A DNA stretch of 64,000 nt from Verticillium longisporum (taxonomy: Eukaryota > Ascomycota > Sordariomycetes > Glomerellales > Plectosphaerellaceae): contig JAETXT010000005.1 in the NCBI GenBank assembly GCA_019188255.1, positions 1 to 64,000 of the forward strand, given 5' to 3'. The position numbers were made by a program, and so were the translations under genes. The notes below the pieces were generated by a model. It ran no database searches, was not told where the DNA came from, and was given only the letters and a program-made list of their open reading frames with translations. This document shows positions 24,550 to 36,048 of the stretch, one piece after another. The first letter of the stretch is position 1. Each line of letters begins with the position of its first letter.

Positions 24550-25774
24550 GGATTGCAGTCCTGAGAGATTGAAGCTCATAGATGCACGATGCCAATCAGG
24601 GATCTTAGGAGAGTTCACTCATTTGGGCTTGTGAGTTCCTCTTCTTTAAGTCCGTGACCATCAGCGTGGGGGCTACCTCATCGCACATCATGTACCCCAT
24701 AGTTCTTCATCAAAGATAGAGGCAAAGGAACTATTTGGGCAGTAGAGCTTGTCTGCCAACCACGCCATCAATGGTCTACCATGTGATGTTATTCCTTACA
24801 TTGGGAAATATCAACACTAAAATCTAACTCTAAGTGATGTAAAAGAAGTATGGAACACCCCGTGATCTTAGTATTGCGCCATGACCTCCGGTGTCAACTG
24901 TCATCTCGTCACAGCGTAACGGCCAGAGTCTTAGGTCTCAACGGGTTATCACGAGCCTCTAAAAGCTAATGGACGGCTGGTGGCAAATCATGTTCATAGG
25001 CTTTTGCAAGAATTTTATGTTTTCGCTCAATACTTGTGATTTTCAGTTGCGGTAGGCCCATTGAGCATCGACCACCAAGTTTGTGTGATCGCCCGATTGT
25101 AATCGTTGCAATTTCATAACGACTGTTGGCTCTGTGTTGATTGCTAGTAGTGCAGTGGAGGAGCACGATGACACAAGATGAAGAGGGACTCTGGGGACCA
25201 GAAAGAATGGTTCCTAAATGGTAGAGAACAGGCGTGAGGTGGCATCATTGGCTTATCTCCTTAGCGGATACTTAAAGGCGCCCAGATGAATTGGCTCGGT
25301 ATGAATTTGTTGCATATCGAAGGACATACGGATAGTTCTGTGCTTTCCAGGCATTCCGTGGCCACAACAGCGGAGATGTCATTGCCACCAAAGCTTGGGC
25401 AGCTCTCGGATGGTACTGACGCTTGAGCAGCCACCAGATAGGACCCTTGGGCCCCGCACGAGGCCCGCAGCTCGGGACCACTTCAGGCACCAAGCTTCAT
25501 GATCGCGAATCCTAGCTATGAGCGACTGACGATGCCTTATTAATGCAATGCGGCAAGGGTGAGCAGCAGCAGAAAGCAGGGAGATATTCCAAAGCAAATA
25601 CAGAGTCAGTCCTCAGTACATCCATGGAGGAGGTCGATAGCCCACGTGATCTCGCGTTCCAATGGTGGAAAGAGTGGGGCCCGCGTGATGAGGTCACGAC
25701 AGTAACCTGGCCGTTGTCCGTCCCGCCTTCCGCAGTTTGCCTTCAAGCTACACATCACCTTCCAAACCGTAACC
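24550..25774. other. Intergenic region
   Basis: About 1.2 kb of ordinary composition between the GST-like gene and the M13 peptidase gene, both on the plus strand. Short frames on both strands show no domain, codon pattern or conserved motif that I recognise. The last few hundred bases presumably hold the peptidase promoter. Confidence 0.6.
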
Positions 25775-28140
25775 ATGAGCGAGAAGGTATCTTACACACC
25801 ACTCCGGCCCGCCGGAACGAGGTCAGGCCCCTTGCGCCTGCAGGCAACCTCAATGGCTGTCACGGCTGGCGCCCTCACCTTCTGGGTGCTCTACATGATC
25901 GGCCTCGATGGCCTTCCCGAGTCACTCCGATCACCCAGTGCCCCGGACGACTCGATGGCGAAGGACGACGTTTGTCTCACGCCGGCGTGCGTTCATGCTG
26001 CTTCCGAAATTCTTTATAACCTGTCGCCTGATTACAAGAATCTCGATCCGTGCTCTGACTTCGAGGAGCTCGTCTGCGGTGGCTGGCGCGATCGGCACGA
26101 CCTGCGGTCTGACCAGGGCGATGCCTTTACAGGCACCATCATGGCGGAGAACTCGCAGCTGCTTCTTCGTCACATCCTCGAGGCGCCTTACCCCAAGTCT
26201 GCTGCAGTACGTTGACTGTCCTACTCAGCACAGCTACTTACTAACCCTCGTAGTCTGACTCGGCCGACGAAGGGAACTTCAAAAGATGAAATCCGCCTAC
26301 GACGCCTGTCTAGATGAAGACGCCATCAAGTCTTCAGGTATCGAGCCACTGAAACATACTATCGAGGAGCTTGGCAAGACATTTCCGCACGATTCTGGCA
26401 AACCGCTCAAGAATGCCATTTCTTTCCTCCACAAGTATGGCATCACACCGCTCGTCTCCGCAGGCACAGGCGCCGATGACCGCGACCCCGACACTGTGGT
26501 CATCTCGATATCTCCGCCCTGGACCTTTGGTCTCCCATCAAAGGAGCGGTACGAAGATGAGAAGCTGGTCGAGAAGTATCGCAACGTGACCGTGGAGGTC
26601 CTCGAGCTTCTTTATCCGCATGCCGACAAGGCATGGTTCCCAAAAGTCACCGACCTGGAAAAGAAGCTTGCTGCTGCCTCTCCCAGTACCGAAGAACGAG
26701 AAGATGTTACAGTTAGTTCTTGTTCGTCCAAGGTATGCCCCGTGGCTAACTTATGGTAGAAAACCTACAATCCACTGAAACTCGAAGATGCCGCGGCTCT
26801 CACCCCCTTGGCCGGCCTCATCGGTCTCGTCCATGACCTTGCTCCGGCGGACTTTGTTGCTGATCGCGTTATTGTCACATCGCCGGCGTATTTGAAGTCG
26901 CTGTCGGCCATCTTGTCTGAGACGCCTACCATTGTTCTGTTCAACTACTTCGTTTGGAAAACGGTACAATCGCTTGCCTTTTCTGTTGAGGCTGACGAAG
27001 TGAAACCCTACAAGCGGTTTGTGAATGAACTGTCCGGAAAAGTAAGCGCTCAATGCATAATTTTCACCCAATGCTGATCACCTCTAGGACCCCGAATCGG
27101 CCCCTGAGCGTTGGCGACGATGCGTCGGACACGTCGATGGCGGTCTCGGTTGGCTTCTCAGCAGGTTCTTTGTTGAGAAGGCATTTTCGGCCGACGCAAA
27201 GGACTTTGGTGACACGATTATCAAAGATATCAAGAGCGAGTTCACCTACAAACTCAAGGCTACCGAGTGGATGGACGACGAGACGACGGAGAAGGCGATC
27301 AACAAGGTGCACAATATTATCCAGAAAATTGGTTACCCGACGAGCAGTCCGGACATCACCAACGCTACCGAGCTTCACGCCTACTACAACAGCGTCAACA
27401 TGTCGGCGTCCGACTTCTTCGGCAACGGACTTTCCGTCCGCGCATTTGATACAGCACGAGAGTGGGCCGCCCTCGGCAAGCCTGTCGATCGCAACGAGTG
27501 GGGCATGTCAGTGCCGACGGTCAACGCTTACTACAATCCGCCTGGCAATGAAATCGTATTCCCCGCTGGTATCATGCAGTTTCCTGTTTTCGACGTTGAG
27601 GCGCCGGCATACATGTCGTATGGCGCTTTCGGCTCTGTGGCCGGGCACGAATTGAGCCACGCGTTCGACTCGACAGGCCGCCACTACGACGAGAACGGCA
27701 ATTTCACCGACTGGTGGACGGAGGACACTGTCAAGGCATTCAAGAAGCGCACCGAATGCTTTGTGAGTCAGTATGCCAACTACACGATCGAAGGCCCCGA
27801 CGGGAAACCGCTTCATGTTAATGGGCGGCTGACGCTGGGTGAGAATATCGCGGATGCTGGCGGTCTGTCGGCAAGCTTCCAGGCTTGGCAGCGACGAGCC
27901 AAGGAGACGCCCAATAAGAACCTACCGGGCCTCGAACACTTTACGCATGAACAGCTTTTCTTTGTCACTTACTCCAACTGGTGGTGCGGCAAATCGAGGA
28001 AAGACACTGCTGTCAACCGCATCTACACGGACCCGCACGCTCCTAAATGGGCGCGAATTCTCGGGACCATGGCCAACAGCAGAGAGTTCCGCGAGAGTTT
28101 CCAATGCAAAGCCAGGGAACCAACGTGCGAGTTGTGGTAG
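25775..28140 (+). CDS. M13 family zinc metallopeptidase (neprilysin/endothelin-converting enzyme type)
   Basis: A type II membrane ectopeptidase that should cleave peptides at the cell surface or in the secretory path. Exons 25775-26206, 26254-26711, 26760-27041 and 27088-28140; introns are 46-48 nt, GT-AG. A short basic cytoplasmic tail precedes one membrane helix (residues about 27-45). Cysteine-bearing M13 N-terminal motifs follow (CLTPACVHAASEIL, DPCSDFEELVCGGW). The catalytic domain has NAYYNP, the zinc motif HELSH, and GENIADAGG with the third ligand and catalytic acid, and the chain ends CELW as in neprilysin. Exon 2 lacks one A: AACTTC is followed by four A (26281-26284) where five keep the frame (NFKKMKSAYDAC). 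With five, all exons are in phase and the protein has 741 residues, the usual size. If the loss is real the gene is dead. Confidence 0.92.
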
Positions 28141-28190
28141 AGCGTCAGGAAAATGATTTAGCAGAAGCTTTGACTGCAATATTGAATACA
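28141..28190. other. Short convergent spacer
   Basis: Only 50 bp separate the stop of the M13 peptidase gene from the stop of the convergent reductase gene, so their 3' UTRs must overlap. Confidence 0.7.
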
Positions 28191-29195
28191 CTAGTTGATC
28201 CGCTTTGCGACATCCTTGCGGACCTCCGCCTCGAGTTTGTGCAGGTGAAAGCGCCTATAAGTGATTTCATCCAGCAGGGTCTCACCGAACAGCCACCTGG
28301 CCAGCCAGACCTGAGTAGACAAGCCACCAGCCCAGAACCACTTGCGCGTACCGCCGAGCAGTCCGCCGAACCACCCCTCGCCGCGGAGGGCCTCAGATAC
28401 CAGCTGTTTAGCAAAACTCGCGTTGTTCATGGTGGCGTTATGCTGCGACCACTGCAGGCGAGCAGCAAAGAAATCCTTCATACGCATGTACAGCGAGCCG
28501 GCAGGCAGCTCGCGATGGGCCTTGGGATTGGATGTGCTGACGGTGCCCGTCATGGACACAAGTACACGAACACCAAAGGGTCGCAGCTCCTGGCGTAGAG
28601 TGCGGCTATAAGAATTGATGGCACCCTTTGTGGAGCTGTAGACGGATGCGAAGACGTAGGGCGAGACAGACGACAGCGAGCTAATATTGACGATGAGGCC
28701 GCGCGTGGCGATGAGAAGGGGCACAAAGGCCTGAACCATTGCCATCACACTGAAGACGTTGGTCTCGAAGGTGGCGCGAACCTCGTCCAGGTCGATGTCC
28801 GTCGCTGGGATCGTGTGGCTCACGCCGCTGCTGTACTCAGTAAGTGCTTTACATTATGGATGGGCAGCCCTACGCGTTATTGACAAGGATATCCAGGCGA
28901 CCGCCAGTCAGTTCAGTGACTTGACGCTTACACTCCGCGATGCTCTCTGCATTGGTCACATCAAGAGCAACGGCAGAGACGCCAATGTCAGTGAGCTCCT
29001 TCAAAACCTCAGGCCGGCGCCCAGTGGCGATGACATGGAGCCCGCGGGCATGGAACTCTTTGACCAAGGCATGGCCAATTCCACCGGGTGTACAGCTACT
29101 GTCGTCAGTCATGTTCGGAGAGGGACCAAGAAAGAACAGCGCATTCACCCAGTAATCAGAACCGTGCGACGACCCTGTGAGACATTGGCGGTCAT
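28191..29195 (-). CDS. Short-chain dehydrogenase/reductase, AYR1-like (1-acyl-DHAP reductase type)
   Basis: An NADPH-dependent reductase of the classical SDR fold. Its closest resemblance by motif is to fungal 1-acyldihydroxyacetone-phosphate reductase (Ayr1) of lipid droplets and ER; the substrate is inferred. Exons on the minus strand: 29195-29149, 29095-28874 and 28830-28191, with introns of 53 and 43 nt. Splicing rebuilds the dinucleotide-binding motif across the first intron (VLITG then CTPGGIG, a TGxxxGxG) and the LVNNASG motif across the second. Further on are INSYS-type helix residues and the catalytic YSSTK (YxxxK) with the preceding serine in VNISSLSS. The joined frame is 303 codons including stop and has no frameshift. 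The C-terminal 60 residues carry a hydrophobic, tryptophan-rich stretch that may bind membrane or lipid. Confidence 0.9.
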
Positions 29196-29716
29196 TGTGA
29201 GATACTAGCAACTGATGCGATATTGAGGTGTAAGAAGACAGTGATGCGGTTCGCTGTTCTTCTCAACGCCGTACCAACACACAGTGAGATGCTTGGCAGA
29301 GATCCCGAGGCACAGGCAGGCGGCACAGACCAGTTTTCACGTGATGCCCTTGTCAAGTTGCAGGCCGCAAGGCCGGGGCTACGACTTCATCTTCAACACC
29401 AGATTAACGTCTGGAGCAGGTGCAATATTGCAAGTACTATGTAAGCTAGTGTACAAGCTAGTGAACTGTTCGATGCGCGGAGTCCGCGGACTTGAAATTG
29501 TATTGCAACGATTTGAGCAAGTCTAGACAGTGGCACCAGAGTGGCAGGACCACTTATCGATGGCCCACATAAACTGCTCTGATCACGTGACAGATCAGCT
29601 CACCGCCAAGGCAGAAAAAGTTTCTAGCTGACTTCTGCTATCGCAATATCGTCGAGCATCATCACAGCTTCATTTGCGCTATATCGTCAACGTTCGACTC
29701 TCAAAAGACCGTCAAA
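29196..29716. promoter_or_regulatory. Divergent promoter region between the reductase and NOP10
   Basis: About 520 bp between two divergent start codons. The 80 bases before NOP10 are rich in C and T with TCATC and CGTC repeats, as is common before fungal start sites. No protein-coding frame is convincing. Confidence 0.5.
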
Positions 29717-30081
29717 ATGCATCTCATGGTTAGTAGTACACATTGATTCGAATTTCTTTTAAATTACTGACCGTCTACCCAAGTATACTCTCGATGAGGC
29801 GGGCAACCGCCTGTACACTCTCAAGAAGGTCACCGACGATGCCAAGGTCACCAAGAGCGCTCACCCTGCCCGTTTCTCTCCTGACGGTATGTGCAACCTT
29901 TTATGGACCAATAGATGATTTATCTGACGACATGTAGACAAGTGGAGTCGTCAGCGCGTGACGCTCAAGCGCCGTTTCGGTCTCCTGTTGACACAACAGA
30001 GTAAGTAGATTGTGGACTGGATTTTACAAGGCTTTCTGCATGCTAATGCTCAACGCAGAGGACAAGGAGCACGCTGCCTAA
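29717..30081 (+). CDS. NOP10: H/ACA ribonucleoprotein subunit Nop10
   Basis: A core protein of box H/ACA snoRNPs, which pseudouridylate rRNA and take part in pre-rRNA processing in the nucleolus. Four exons: 29717-29728, 29784-29886, 29938-30000 and 30059-30081; introns of 55, 51, 51 and 58 nt would be expected, and the three present are 55, 51 and 58 nt with GT-AG ends. They give a 66-residue protein that starts [20 protein letters not shown] and contains [18 protein letters not shown] and RFGLLLTQQ, the family's signature blocks. The length is normal. The first exon encodes only four residues, so automatic callers easily miss the gene. It is convergent with NOB1, another ribosome-biogenesis gene. 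Confidence 0.96.
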
Positions 30082-30344
30082 GCAGTCCATGGATACCGAT
30101 TGATGTTCTTCCTCGAGACCGACGTGCGGATGGATTGAGAGAAAAATACATGGGCAACAGCTCGGGGACCTCCATTGTCTCGTTGAGGCACGGCGTTGAA
30201 GGTTGTGTTACAAAATGGGGTGGCGTTCAGTGTCTTTCAAATACAAATGCATTGTCCACGCGACGACGCAAGAACATCGCTTTTTATATTCGTCTATCTG
30301 GTATCATCCTTCGTACTACTCTGGCCGTTGTGCGCTCCAAAGTC

Positions 30345-31756
30345 CTAGCTCCTGGCGCGCTTCGAGTTGACGCTACGACCAGGACCCAACCTCAACTTGC
30401 CATTGCTGCCAGTTCTCTCACCGGTGATGATGTTGGGCATATAGTCTTCGTCCATCAAGTCCTTCTTTCGCTCGCGACGCTTCTCCTCCACAGCCCTCTC
30501 GTACTCTTTCTGGTCCTCCGCAAACAACAGCTTCGTACCCCAATTGTTCTTGCCACCGGCGCTCTTGGACGGCAGCTTACCGCTGGCCGTGCCTGCGACA
30601 GCCTTGGGTACGCTGAAGACATTGCCACGGTTGTTCCACTGGAAGTTGCGTTTCAAGTGGATTTGGAACGAGCCATCATCGGCCGTGGTACACGAGGTCC
30701 GCGTCAGCGTTGCCTGTCCGCACTTGGGGCAGAACTGGCGATCCATCTTCTTGCAAACCTGGAAGCAGCCGTGGCAGCGAAGCACCCAGTTCTTTACCTG
30801 TGTGATGCGTGACATTGCTGGGGAGAGGAGGTTGAGCCCGATGCGCAGAGCAACATTTTGCATGGCGTAATCGGATGTCAGCATGGCCACTTTGAGAGAG
30901 ACGGCGGCAGTCGTCGGCAGAACTTCCTTGGTGTCCTTTTCCTGGTGCTTCTTCAGATTTGAAGGTGTGATCCATCCGTCATCCGAGTCAGCTCCATCGT
31001 CCTCTGCTGGTGCGCTCTCTGGCGTGAGCTCAGCCTGGACGTTGTCTTGCACTTCCAGATTCTCCATCTTTCTGTTGACTCCAGCTGTGGGGTCAGCCTT
31101 TGTTGGTACCTCAACCCAAGTGCCAGCCTTCTCGTTATCATCTTCGGTGTGCGCTGCAAGAGTTTGCTCTATCGCAGTAGGCCCGAGCTCAGGTACCATC
31201 TCCGCAGGCGAGACTTTAGTCGATTCAAGCTGGCTCTGTGCTGCTGCTGCCGTCTCAAGTTCGCTGTCCTCCGCTACATCGACGCTATCCTTTTCCAGGC
31301 CGCCGTCGTTTCCAGGCGGCTTTCCGCTGATACCCTTCTGGTTCGGGTCCTTCCTCAGCCTCCAGTCGCCGTTATTCTGCTCCAGTTCAAGTTCATAGGT
31401 GAGCGCCAGTAGTTGAATGTCGGGCCTGCTCATGACTTCAAGGTCGCCAGTCCGGCGCGCGAAATCGGTAATGAACTTAACGCTCGCGGGGCGGGGATTC
31501 CGTAACTTGACAAAGGGGAGTAGCGTTGTCTCAACTCGGGTGCGCGTAGCGGCATCGCGAATTTCGTCAATAATCGACGGCAGTGTGTAGAGTTCGTCCG
31601 CCTGGGCGATAAGCGTGCTGACAGGGGGTCGTTCTTGATCAACGGGCCTGTGTCGAGGCAGATGCTGTGTATGGGTTTCCTCTGTTCGGTCATAGGATTC
31701 TCAGAGGGGACAGTGGACTGCGGGTCAGCCGCCGAAGGTTGGGCGTCGACCGACAT
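30345..31756 (-). CDS. NOB1: 20S pre-rRNA D-site endonuclease Nob1, one frameshift in the PIN domain
   Basis: The PIN-domain nuclease that makes the 3' end of 18S rRNA in cytoplasmic pre-40S particles. The PIN domain starts at LDTGPLIKNDP with the first catalytic aspartate. The frame then breaks at a run of five C on the coding strand (31624-31628); a sixth C gives NDPPVSTL and an open frame through DELYTLPSIIDEIRDAATR and VKLRNPRPASVKFITDFA into the long C-terminal frame. That part has an acidic, low-complexity linker and a zinc ribbon (CHGC, then CPKC). Restored length is 470 residues, normal for fungi. The start is uncertain: the ATG at 31756 is used here, and an internal ATG (MTEQRKPIHS) is possible. 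Because Nob1 is essential in yeast, the break is probably a sequence error. No intron was seen. Confidence 0.93.
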
Positions 31757-32212
31757 GACGACGAGCGGGAGCCTAAATAGGCTGGGGAACGATGCGGCCG
31801 AGGCGTTTTCAAGTACGAGCCAACCCAGTAAGCTTACAGGGCGATTTGCGTTGTACGGTGAAGGCAACCTCAGCGTTGTGCTGAAGATGTTTTCGGGGTA
31901 ACTGGAAATTTCTTTATCGCGGGGTGTGGTGGTGGGTGGCGGGGTATGAGCCAGAATACGATAAGAAAAGAAAAGTGGATACAGCACCATGATGGATGAC
32001 AACCCGTATTTAGTGGCAACACATAAGCAAGGTCTGGCATGTGAGTAGTGAAATGAACTCGTATAATTCGTTTCTCATAAAGTGTTGTACAATTCGGTAT
32101 ATACATTTTGCCGTATCCAGGCGACATTATATCTTCAACGGATGTCCCATGCGCCCTGGGAGGTTAAACACAACCGTACTAGGTGATAAAACTATCATCT
32201 ATCGGTTGGCGG
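31757..32212. other. Intergenic region upstream of NOB1
   Basis: About 450 bp between the NOB1 start and the stop of the next minus-strand gene. It includes a purine-pyrimidine strand-biased stretch around 31900-31970. No gene is recognised. It should hold the NOB1 promoter and the 3' UTR of the upstream gene. Confidence 0.55.
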
Positions 32213-34425
32213 TCATCGTAACATGTAAGACAAATCTGGCAAATTTCGGACGAATTGCTCAATAGTCAGCTCGTTGCTGAGGTCGTCGCTCTTTGATGAA
32301 GATCCAGGAGCTGGAACTTCTTCGACTGTCCGAGGGGTCTGCTGCATTATGGTTGGCACAATGGGTGTCTGGGGGTAACTGCTTGGGCATTTGTCGCTTC
32401 ATTGTCCACCCATCTGCCAAAGCCCCAGTCGTCTGGCTTTGAGACTGGTGCAGCCTGAGCATGTATCTCCGAGCCAGCAACTTTGGAGAAGTTGTCGACT
32501 GATGGTGTCACCATCTCACCCCACTCGTCGTCCTCGTCTTCCTGTGTATCTGCCAGAGGTAGGTTCGTTCGTATAGTGAGGCCCTCCGGAACAGGCGATG
32601 CTTTATGCTCGCTCGACTTTTGATTAGGAGAAGACTCGTGGTCTCTGTAACCACGGCCATCTGAAGATGCACGATTCGTCGGTGGGATTTCGCGTGTGCC
32701 ATCTTGCAACTTATCGCGGCCAGTGGTCCAGTCAAGGGCAGCCTGATCATGCCAGATGTTCGAACTGACAGCCGGCGGTGGCAGACTCACAGGTCGTGAC
32801 TCGTTAACAAGAATTGCTGGACCAGGTGACTGTCCAATCATGGATGAGCGTTGAGCGAGGGCCAGGGTGTCATTTTTCTTGAGATGCCTTCGGCTGAAGA
32901 AGTTCTCGAGATCGACCTGTGTACTGGCCTTGTCCCATCCAAAGCCATGACCACCTATGCCTTTCGCCACGCCCGTTCGAAAAGGCCTTTGACCTATCGA
33001 GTCTTCCTCCATCCAGCGGCGGACCGTCTTCAAGGCATCTGACCGTACGGTCGATGAGGCCCACGCGATACGAACGTAGTTGTCATCATTTCCCGTATCA
33101 TATCTTCTGAGTGACTCGTAACGCGAGAGACGATACCACATTCTCCGTTCAGAGACACTCTCAAAGCTGTCAACAATGACTTGATCAGGTACTTCAACAT
33201 CCGCGCCTGTTACGTTGCTTGCAGAGAATGCAAATAGGGATTCAAGGTGCTCGAGGTCGACCTCAAAGGGTTCGTAGTCTGCGACTTTGGACGAAAGAAT
33301 TTCCGAATGGTCGTTTCCAGGTACGGGATCATCCGCGTGGTTCTTGGGTACTTGGTTCTCCACCTGAAGTCCGTTCGGCATAACATGAGCTTCAACATAG
33401 TCGCCGTTCAATGTGGTTTTATCCTGTCCAGTGACATTCCTTGCATCGATTCGGTTCGGTGAAGATGACGTGGAATGCCCTTCGCCTACAGCTCCTTCGC
33501 TGCTTTCGAGGTCGGTGGCTTTCATGTCAGCTGATTGCGAGAACTCAATGGCTATCGGCGATTGGCTTGTGCTTCGCTTTGGTGGAGGCACCAGCTCGGG
33601 AGGGATGTTGCTCTTCCTTGCGATACCGTCGTACATCTCCACCAGTTGGTGCACCTTAGAGGCTCCACGCTCACCAGTGACACCTGGCTCGCCTTCTTCG
33701 ACGGGCGTGATGGGAGAGTCCTCGCGTGTCGAGTCGTGCGGTCCGTCGCCATCGGATGTTGATGCCGTGGCCGAGCCAGCTAGCTCGACGTGTGAGTATG
33801 GTGGTGTAGGACGATCATCGGCATGGTCTCCGGAGGAAGAATCATGGCGGATGGAAATAGCAATAGCAGGACGTGGCGATTGTATTGTAGTCGAAACCTC
33901 TGAAGCGTGCGGTGGCATCTTGTGTGGACTCAGCTCAAGACCTGTCGGCAGTGCTGGGAGGCGTTGGATCTCAGTGAGTGGTCCGGCAACCTCATAGCGT
34001 ATGTCGTTTGATGAATACTCGGAGGACCATGGATCGTGGGTCAGGTGATCGGAGGACAGCTTCTTAGACAAGGCTCTACTCCGCTGTCCTGGTGATGTGG
34101 ACCGACTAATAGGCCACCTGGGTATGCTCTGTTTTCGCTTCGCCTCGTATTTAGGTGTCAACTGGCCTGCGTCGCTAAGGGTCGCGTCGCCTAAAACCAA
34201 TGTTCCCCATGTTGTGGATGCAGGCTGCGCAGATTCAGGGGAGGCCCAATCGCCAAAGGAGTCGTCTTCCAGCCAGGCGGACTGGCTGGATGGTAAAGTT
34301 AGGTTGTTCGGTGTTGTCGTGAAGAACGCAGGTGGTGGTGGCTCAGGATTTGCCTCGGTTGGTGCGTATTGGCTGTTTGATTCGGTATCGGGAGTTGCCC
34401 ACGGTGAGCCCCATGGATCTTCCAT
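32213..34425 (-). CDS. Uncharacterised acidic, low-complexity protein with tryptophan motifs
   Basis: Not recognised with confidence. It is about 737 residues once one frameshift is repaired. It starts MEDPWGSPWATP and is rich in S, P, D and E, largely disordered in appearance, without membrane segments. Short acidic tryptophan motifs recur: WLEDDSFGDWASPE near the N-terminus, and DDEWGEMVTPS and DDWGFGRWVDNE near the C-terminus. A central part (YRLSRYESLRRYD through VRRWMEEDSIGQRPFRTG) looks folded. The frame ends early at a run of five C on the coding strand (32371-32375). A sixth C extends it to a conserved-looking end, LTIEQFVRNLPDLSYMLR, with stop at 32213-32215. Such motifs resemble clathrin-adaptor ear ligands (aftiphilin or Laa2-like proteins), but this is a guess from motif shape only. 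Confidence 0.8.
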
Positions 34426-35091
34426 CGTGACGTCTGAGTAGGCATGTTTGTGGTCGCGACAGCGAACGGTGGGGGTTGCGCTGTCAAAGGCAGGACGTCG
34501 TTACGCGCACATGGCCGCGAGCTCCGGCAACCAGTGAACCAGTGATGCTAGTTCCGAATTCAGAACGGTTGAGTCAAGTCTTGTTTAAATGATGGGTGTA
34601 CGGGTATTTCTCCAAGCTCAATTATAAGAAGATTTCGGAAGACACGGGTATTTGGATGCTTCTGATTCACTGCTGCCTGGTTGAAAGGCACCTTGCACAT
34701 CAAGGGCGAGGCTTTGGAAATCTGTCTCAAGGTCTCAGCCCCTGCGATGGTCCAGATCTCGCTTACCTAATGAAGCTGACCAGAGACGCCAGCCTCATAT
34801 CGATTGTCAATGTTACAGAGCAGCGAGTGGCAACTCACAATGACCCCTTGTCGTTGTTCTCAACTAAAATGTTTAAGATGCTGGTCCTTTTGCGATCGGA
34901 GAAGATAGTAAATGCTTACGTTCTTACTCTGTAGTGACTGAATGATTGATTCGCCTCGAGAGGCAACTTGCTGACCAAGCATCTGAGCCGACCATCGGCC
35001 CCCACCTCATCAAGTCCGGTCCTCAGCGAGCTCAAAGCACAAAAGGATTACACAATTGCGTACCAAACTCCTTGTTCGCCATACCATCAAG
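34426..35091. promoter_or_regulatory. Divergent promoter region between the acidic protein gene and CFD1
   Basis: About 670 bp between two divergent start codons. Short plus-strand frames (for example 34596-34934) show no domain and are probably chance. No motif could be assigned to a named regulator. Confidence 0.5.
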
Positions 35092-36048
35092 ATGTCACTT
35101 TCAAAGGTCAAACACATCGTTCTGGTATGTTTTTAGAACGTCACCACATAGCGCCTCTGTTGACCCCAATAGGTTTTGTCCGGCAAGGGTGGCGTGGGCA
35201 AGTCGTCCGTGACTACTCAGCTGGCTCTGTCTCTGACTCTTGCGGGGCATTCTGTTGGTGTTCTTGACGTCGACTTGACGGGGCCATCGATTCCACGAAT
35301 GCTCTCCATCGAAAATGCCAAAGTGACACAGGCCCCAGGCGGCTGGGTGCCTGTGCCTGTTCATGAGTCGAGCCATGAGCAGGGTATTGGGTCTTTTCGA
35401 GCAATGAGCCTGGGATTTCTTCTTCCGCGACGTGGAGATGCCGTTGTATGGCGAGGCCCCAAAAAGACCGCCATGGTCCGGCAGTTCCTTTCCGATGTTC
35501 TCTGGGATGAGACTGATTACTTGCTCATCGACACCCCGCCCGGAACAAGCGATGAACACATCTCGCTGGCAGAGACCCTCCTGCGGGACGCTTTTCCTGG
35601 ACAAGTTGCCGGCGCGGTTGTTGTGACGACCCCGCAAGCTGTGGCAACGGCAGACGTTCGTAAAGAACTCAATTTTTGCGCAAAAACCAACCTCAAGGTC
35701 CTCGGCGTCATCGAGAACATGAGCGGCTTTGTGTGCCCGCACTGCGCCGAGTGCACCGACATTTTCAGCTCTGGCGGCGGCCTCATCATGGCCGACGAGT
35801 TTTCCGTACCGTTCCTCGGCACGGTACCCATTGATCCCCAGTTTGGCGAACTTGTGGAGACGGGCAAGAGACCACTGTACCCCCAGGGCACCAAAATTGA
35901 TGGTCGTGATATCAGTGCGGCAGCGGAAGTACAGATTCCAGACGGCGACACGTTGGTGGAGAAGTATCGAGCCTGCTCGCTGGCACACATTTTCGCAGGC
36001 ATTGCCGAGAAGCTTACCACTACCATTGCCACAGCAGGGCAGCCCTGA
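35092..36048 (+). CDS. CFD1: Cytosolic Fe-S cluster assembly P-loop ATPase Cfd1 (NUBP2)
   Basis: One half of the Cfd1-Nbp35 scaffold that builds [4Fe-4S] clusters for cytosolic and nuclear proteins. The first exon (35092-35124) encodes only [11 protein letters not shown]; a 48-nt intron (35125-35172, GTATGT to AATAG) precedes the main exon. The deviant Walker A motif [10 protein letters not shown] follows at residue 13 or so. Then come [12 protein letters not shown], the switch [11 protein letters not shown], and the cluster-binding CPHC close to a further cysteine (CAEC). The joined frame gives 302 residues, typical for Cfd1 and without the N-terminal four-cysteine extension of Nbp35, which decides between the two. 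No frameshift was found here. Confidence 0.95.

Noticed and set aside
25543..26019. 158-codon plus-strand frame before and over the M13 exon 1
   Set aside because: Out of frame with the peptidase, which has clear motifs and introns; no domain.
30012..30812. 266-codon plus-strand frame
   Set aside because: Overlaps the last NOP10 exon and runs antisense to the conserved zinc-ribbon part of NOB1.
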